From the NCBI GenBank assembly GCA_009744235.1, contig WPHV01000008.1, positions 1 to 64,000 of the forward strand: a stretch of 64,000 nt of DNA, read 5' to 3'. Shown here one piece after another: positions 62,632 to 64,000 of the stretch. Source of the DNA: Gillisella vitis. Its GTDB lineage: Bacteria > Pseudomonadota > Alphaproteobacteria > Rhizobiales > Rhizobiaceae. The position numbers and the translations under genes were made by a program. The notes under the pieces are model-generated. The model saw only the letters and a program-made list of their open reading frames with translations. It made no database searches and was not told the origin of the DNA. How positions within the stretch are numbered: position 1 is the first letter of the stretch; every line of letters begins with the position of its first letter.

Positions 62632-63903
62632 TCATAACCCAGGTGAAGCTGGCACTTTCAGCGTCATCAAAAGATGACCTTCTTGTGTAAGACTGGCAAC
62701 TGCACTGCCATGATGTAGTTCCAGGGCTTTGCGCGTAATGGCAAGGCCAAGCCCGTGACCCTTCGCGGTTTCACCTATTTCGGATCGGGAAAACGGTAGA
62801 AAGATCCTCTCCAGATCGCAAGCGGGAACGCCGGGGCCATTGTCTGTGACGCTGATCGACAGGACACCCCGAAACGACTGCGCCGTGACGGCAACGGTCG
62901 AATCGTCCGTTGTAAATTTGACTGCATTTCGAACCACATTCTCTATGGCCCGGTAGATGAGTTCTCCGTTCAATGTTGCGATAAAACTGTCGCAGCCACT
63001 ATAGGTCACATCGACCCCCCGATCCTGCCCTTCAAAGCAGGCGTCATCGACAATCCGGGTTATCAGATCAATGAGATCAATGGTCTGGCGTTCTGGCGGT
63101 GCATGTTCGGGCGAGCTTATGCGTGCTAGCGTCAGGATCTCGTCGACAAGGGCGTCGAGCCGCATGACTTCCCGCCCCATACGCGAGGCGATCATATCGA
63201 TGCGGCCCGGATTCTTGTCCAACACACCCAAAACGGCCTGTAATCTCGAGAGTGGCGAGCGGAGTTCGTGCGAGACATCATGAAAGAGCCGTTGTTGCGC
63301 TTCCTGCAACTCCTGCAAGCGTGCGGCTGTCACATCGAAATCCATGGCCAGCGCCGTGATTTCATCCTGGCCTTTGCCGAAATTGCCGCCAATTCTGGTA
63401 TGAAAATCGCCTTTCGCCAAGGCACTGAGCCCATTTCTGAGCTTGGCCACCGGACCGACCAGATAGCGTGTGATCCAATAGGCAGACAAGGTACTGGCAA
63501 TCACTGTAGCGATCCAGGGCAGAGCATCGGGAAGCGCTTCCTCAAGGAAATTATAGTGTTTGAGTTGACTGGAAAGGTGAAAACAAGCGCCGTCGCGCAG
63601 GCGGTAAATGCTTAAGGTGTCGTCGGTTGCGGATGCGCACTGAATGGTCGGCACAGGAGAAATGCGAACGACAACTGGATTTGCGAGGTTCGCCCACATT
63701 TCCGCAAGCTTACCTGCCTCAACCAAGCCTTTTTGCTCAAGCACTTCCCCCATGGTTTGCACGGCAAGCGAGATGCGTTCTTGCTGCCTTTGGCTTTTCA
63801 GCGGGAATAAATGAAACACCCTATCGAGGGAAATGATGCCGACGATGGCCACGGTCATCGCCAGCCAGACGAAAATGAAGAACCTGCGAAACAGCCTTGT
63901 CAT
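62632..63903 (-). CDS. Two-component sensor histidine kinase
   Basis: The 423-residue inner-membrane kinase has TM1 at about 8-27, a periplasmic loop to about 125, TM2 at about 127-148, HAMP at about 150-200, HisKA with FHDVSHELRSPLSRLQ (phospho-His), then HATPase with N-box ENVVRNAVKF, G1 DNGPGVP and G2 GHGLGLAI. The ATG at 63903 overlaps the stop of the upstream response regulator by one base. The CpxA/EnvZ-like layout suggests envelope or cation sensing; the signal is unknown. Confidence 0.92.
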   Translation of the reverse strand: MTRLFRRFFIFVWLAMTVAIVGIISLDRVFHLFPLKSQRQQERISLAVQTMGEVLEQKGLVEAGKLAEMWANLANPVVVRISPVPTIQCASATDDTLSIYRLRDGACFHLSSQLKHYNFLEEALPDALPWIATVIASTLSAYWITRYLVGPVAKLRNGLSALAKGDFHTRIGGNFGKGQDEITALAMDFDVTAARLQELQEAQQRLFHDVSHELRSPLSRLQAVLGVLDKNPGRIDMIASRMGREVMRLDALVDEILTLARISSPEHAPPERQTIDLIDLITRIVDDACFEGQDRGVDVTYSGCDSFIATLNGELIYRAIENVVRNAVKFTTDDSTVAVTAQSFRGVLSISVTDNGPGVPACDLERIFLPFSRSEIGETAKGHGLGLAITRKALELHHGSAVASLTQEGHLLMTLKVPASPGL

Positions 63904-64000
63904 CAAACATCCTGGATGAGTTGATAGCCCTGTCCGCGAACGGACTGAATCCAGGACTGCCCGTCCTCCCGCCGCCCCAGTTTCTGCCGCACGCTGCTGA
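63903..64000 (-). CDS. OmpR-type response regulator, C-terminus (partial at window edge)
   Basis: The last 31 codons read SSVRQKLGRREDGQSWIQSV then RGQGYQLIQDV and TGA. RGxGY is the conserved wing of OmpR/PhoB winged-helix regulators. It is the cognate partner of the downstream kinase, with which it overlaps. Confidence 0.85.
   Translation of the reverse strand, partial: SSVRQKLGRREDGQSWIQSVRGQGYQLIQDV

Noticed and set aside
1..64000. CRISPR arrays, tRNA or rRNA genes
   Set aside because: No regularly spaced repeats and no recognisable cloverleaf or rRNA sequence were noticed; tRNAscan was not available.

Overview
The window looks like accessory DNA (megaplasmid or genomic island) of a Rhizobiales alphaproteobacterium, most likely Rhizobiaceae (Agrobacterium/Allorhizobium/Rhizobium-like). 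The indications are rhizobial-type gene content (NitT/TauT and Met-type ABC importers, copper amine oxidase, NtaA/SnaA-type monooxygenase, hut genes), a Rhizobiaceae-style intergenic palindrome, and many IS5/IS6/IS3/IS66/IS630/IS1595 relics. There is no rRNA, tRNA, CRISPR array or replication gene that I can see.

Layout. (1) 1-5.4 kb: a decayed indigoidine locus. A glutamine-type A-oxidase NRPS is cut by an IS5-family (IS870-like) element at a CTAG site and carries a frameshift; behind it lie a DMT exporter, a uracil phosphoribosyltransferase-like and a TrpF-like gene. (2) 5.6-7.1 kb: nested transposon debris (IS630, IS6, IS1595). (3) 7.2-38.6 kb: a large, apparently uncharacterised biosynthetic cluster. 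It holds an NRPS (Ser-type A - PCP - C - A - PCP), a malonyl-type PKS module (KS-AT-ACP), a free-standing condensation protein, a PPTase, two glycosyltransferases, a sugar epimerase, a class III aminotransferase, a HisD-like dehydrogenase, an IMPase/HisN-like phosphatase, AKR and SDR reductases, a 2H phosphoesterase, a metallo-beta-lactamase-fold hydrolase, an M42 peptidase, a GH42 beta-galactosidase, a MATE exporter and a LuxR-type regulator. The cluster is interrupted at 16.7-19.7 kb by relics of hutC, hutU, an IS66 transposase and a serine recombinase. (4) 39.4-44.4 kb: a DMFase-like amidase with a NitT/TauT ABC importer, followed by IS6-family elements (44.4-46.2 kb). (5) 46.3-52.5 kb: a parD/broken parE pair, then an amine-catabolism locus (AraC regulator, APC permease, copper amine oxidase, TauE/SafE-like membrane protein). 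(6) 52.7-53.8 kb: an IS3-family relic. (7) 54.2-61 kb: two MetQ-MetN-MetI modules and an FMN monooxygenase, flanked by two copies of a hairpin repeat. (8) 61.6-64 kb: a flavin-monooxygenase remnant, a dead IS6 copy and a two-component system running off the window.

The most notable signal is a 16-bp inverted repeat (TACCCC-N4-(N)GGTA type, NarL-like 7-2-7 architecture) present once in each of the four divergent intergenic regions of the big cluster (8137, 13880, 22285, 36710) and once in front of a truncated LuxR-type gene (39457). This ties about 20 genes into one probable regulon, with the LuxR-type protein at 37757-38596 as the obvious candidate regulator. The gene set suggests a glycosylated Ser-containing peptide-polyketide, exported by MATE and possibly processed by a dedicated peptidase and galactosidase. 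The product is not identifiable from the sequence alone.
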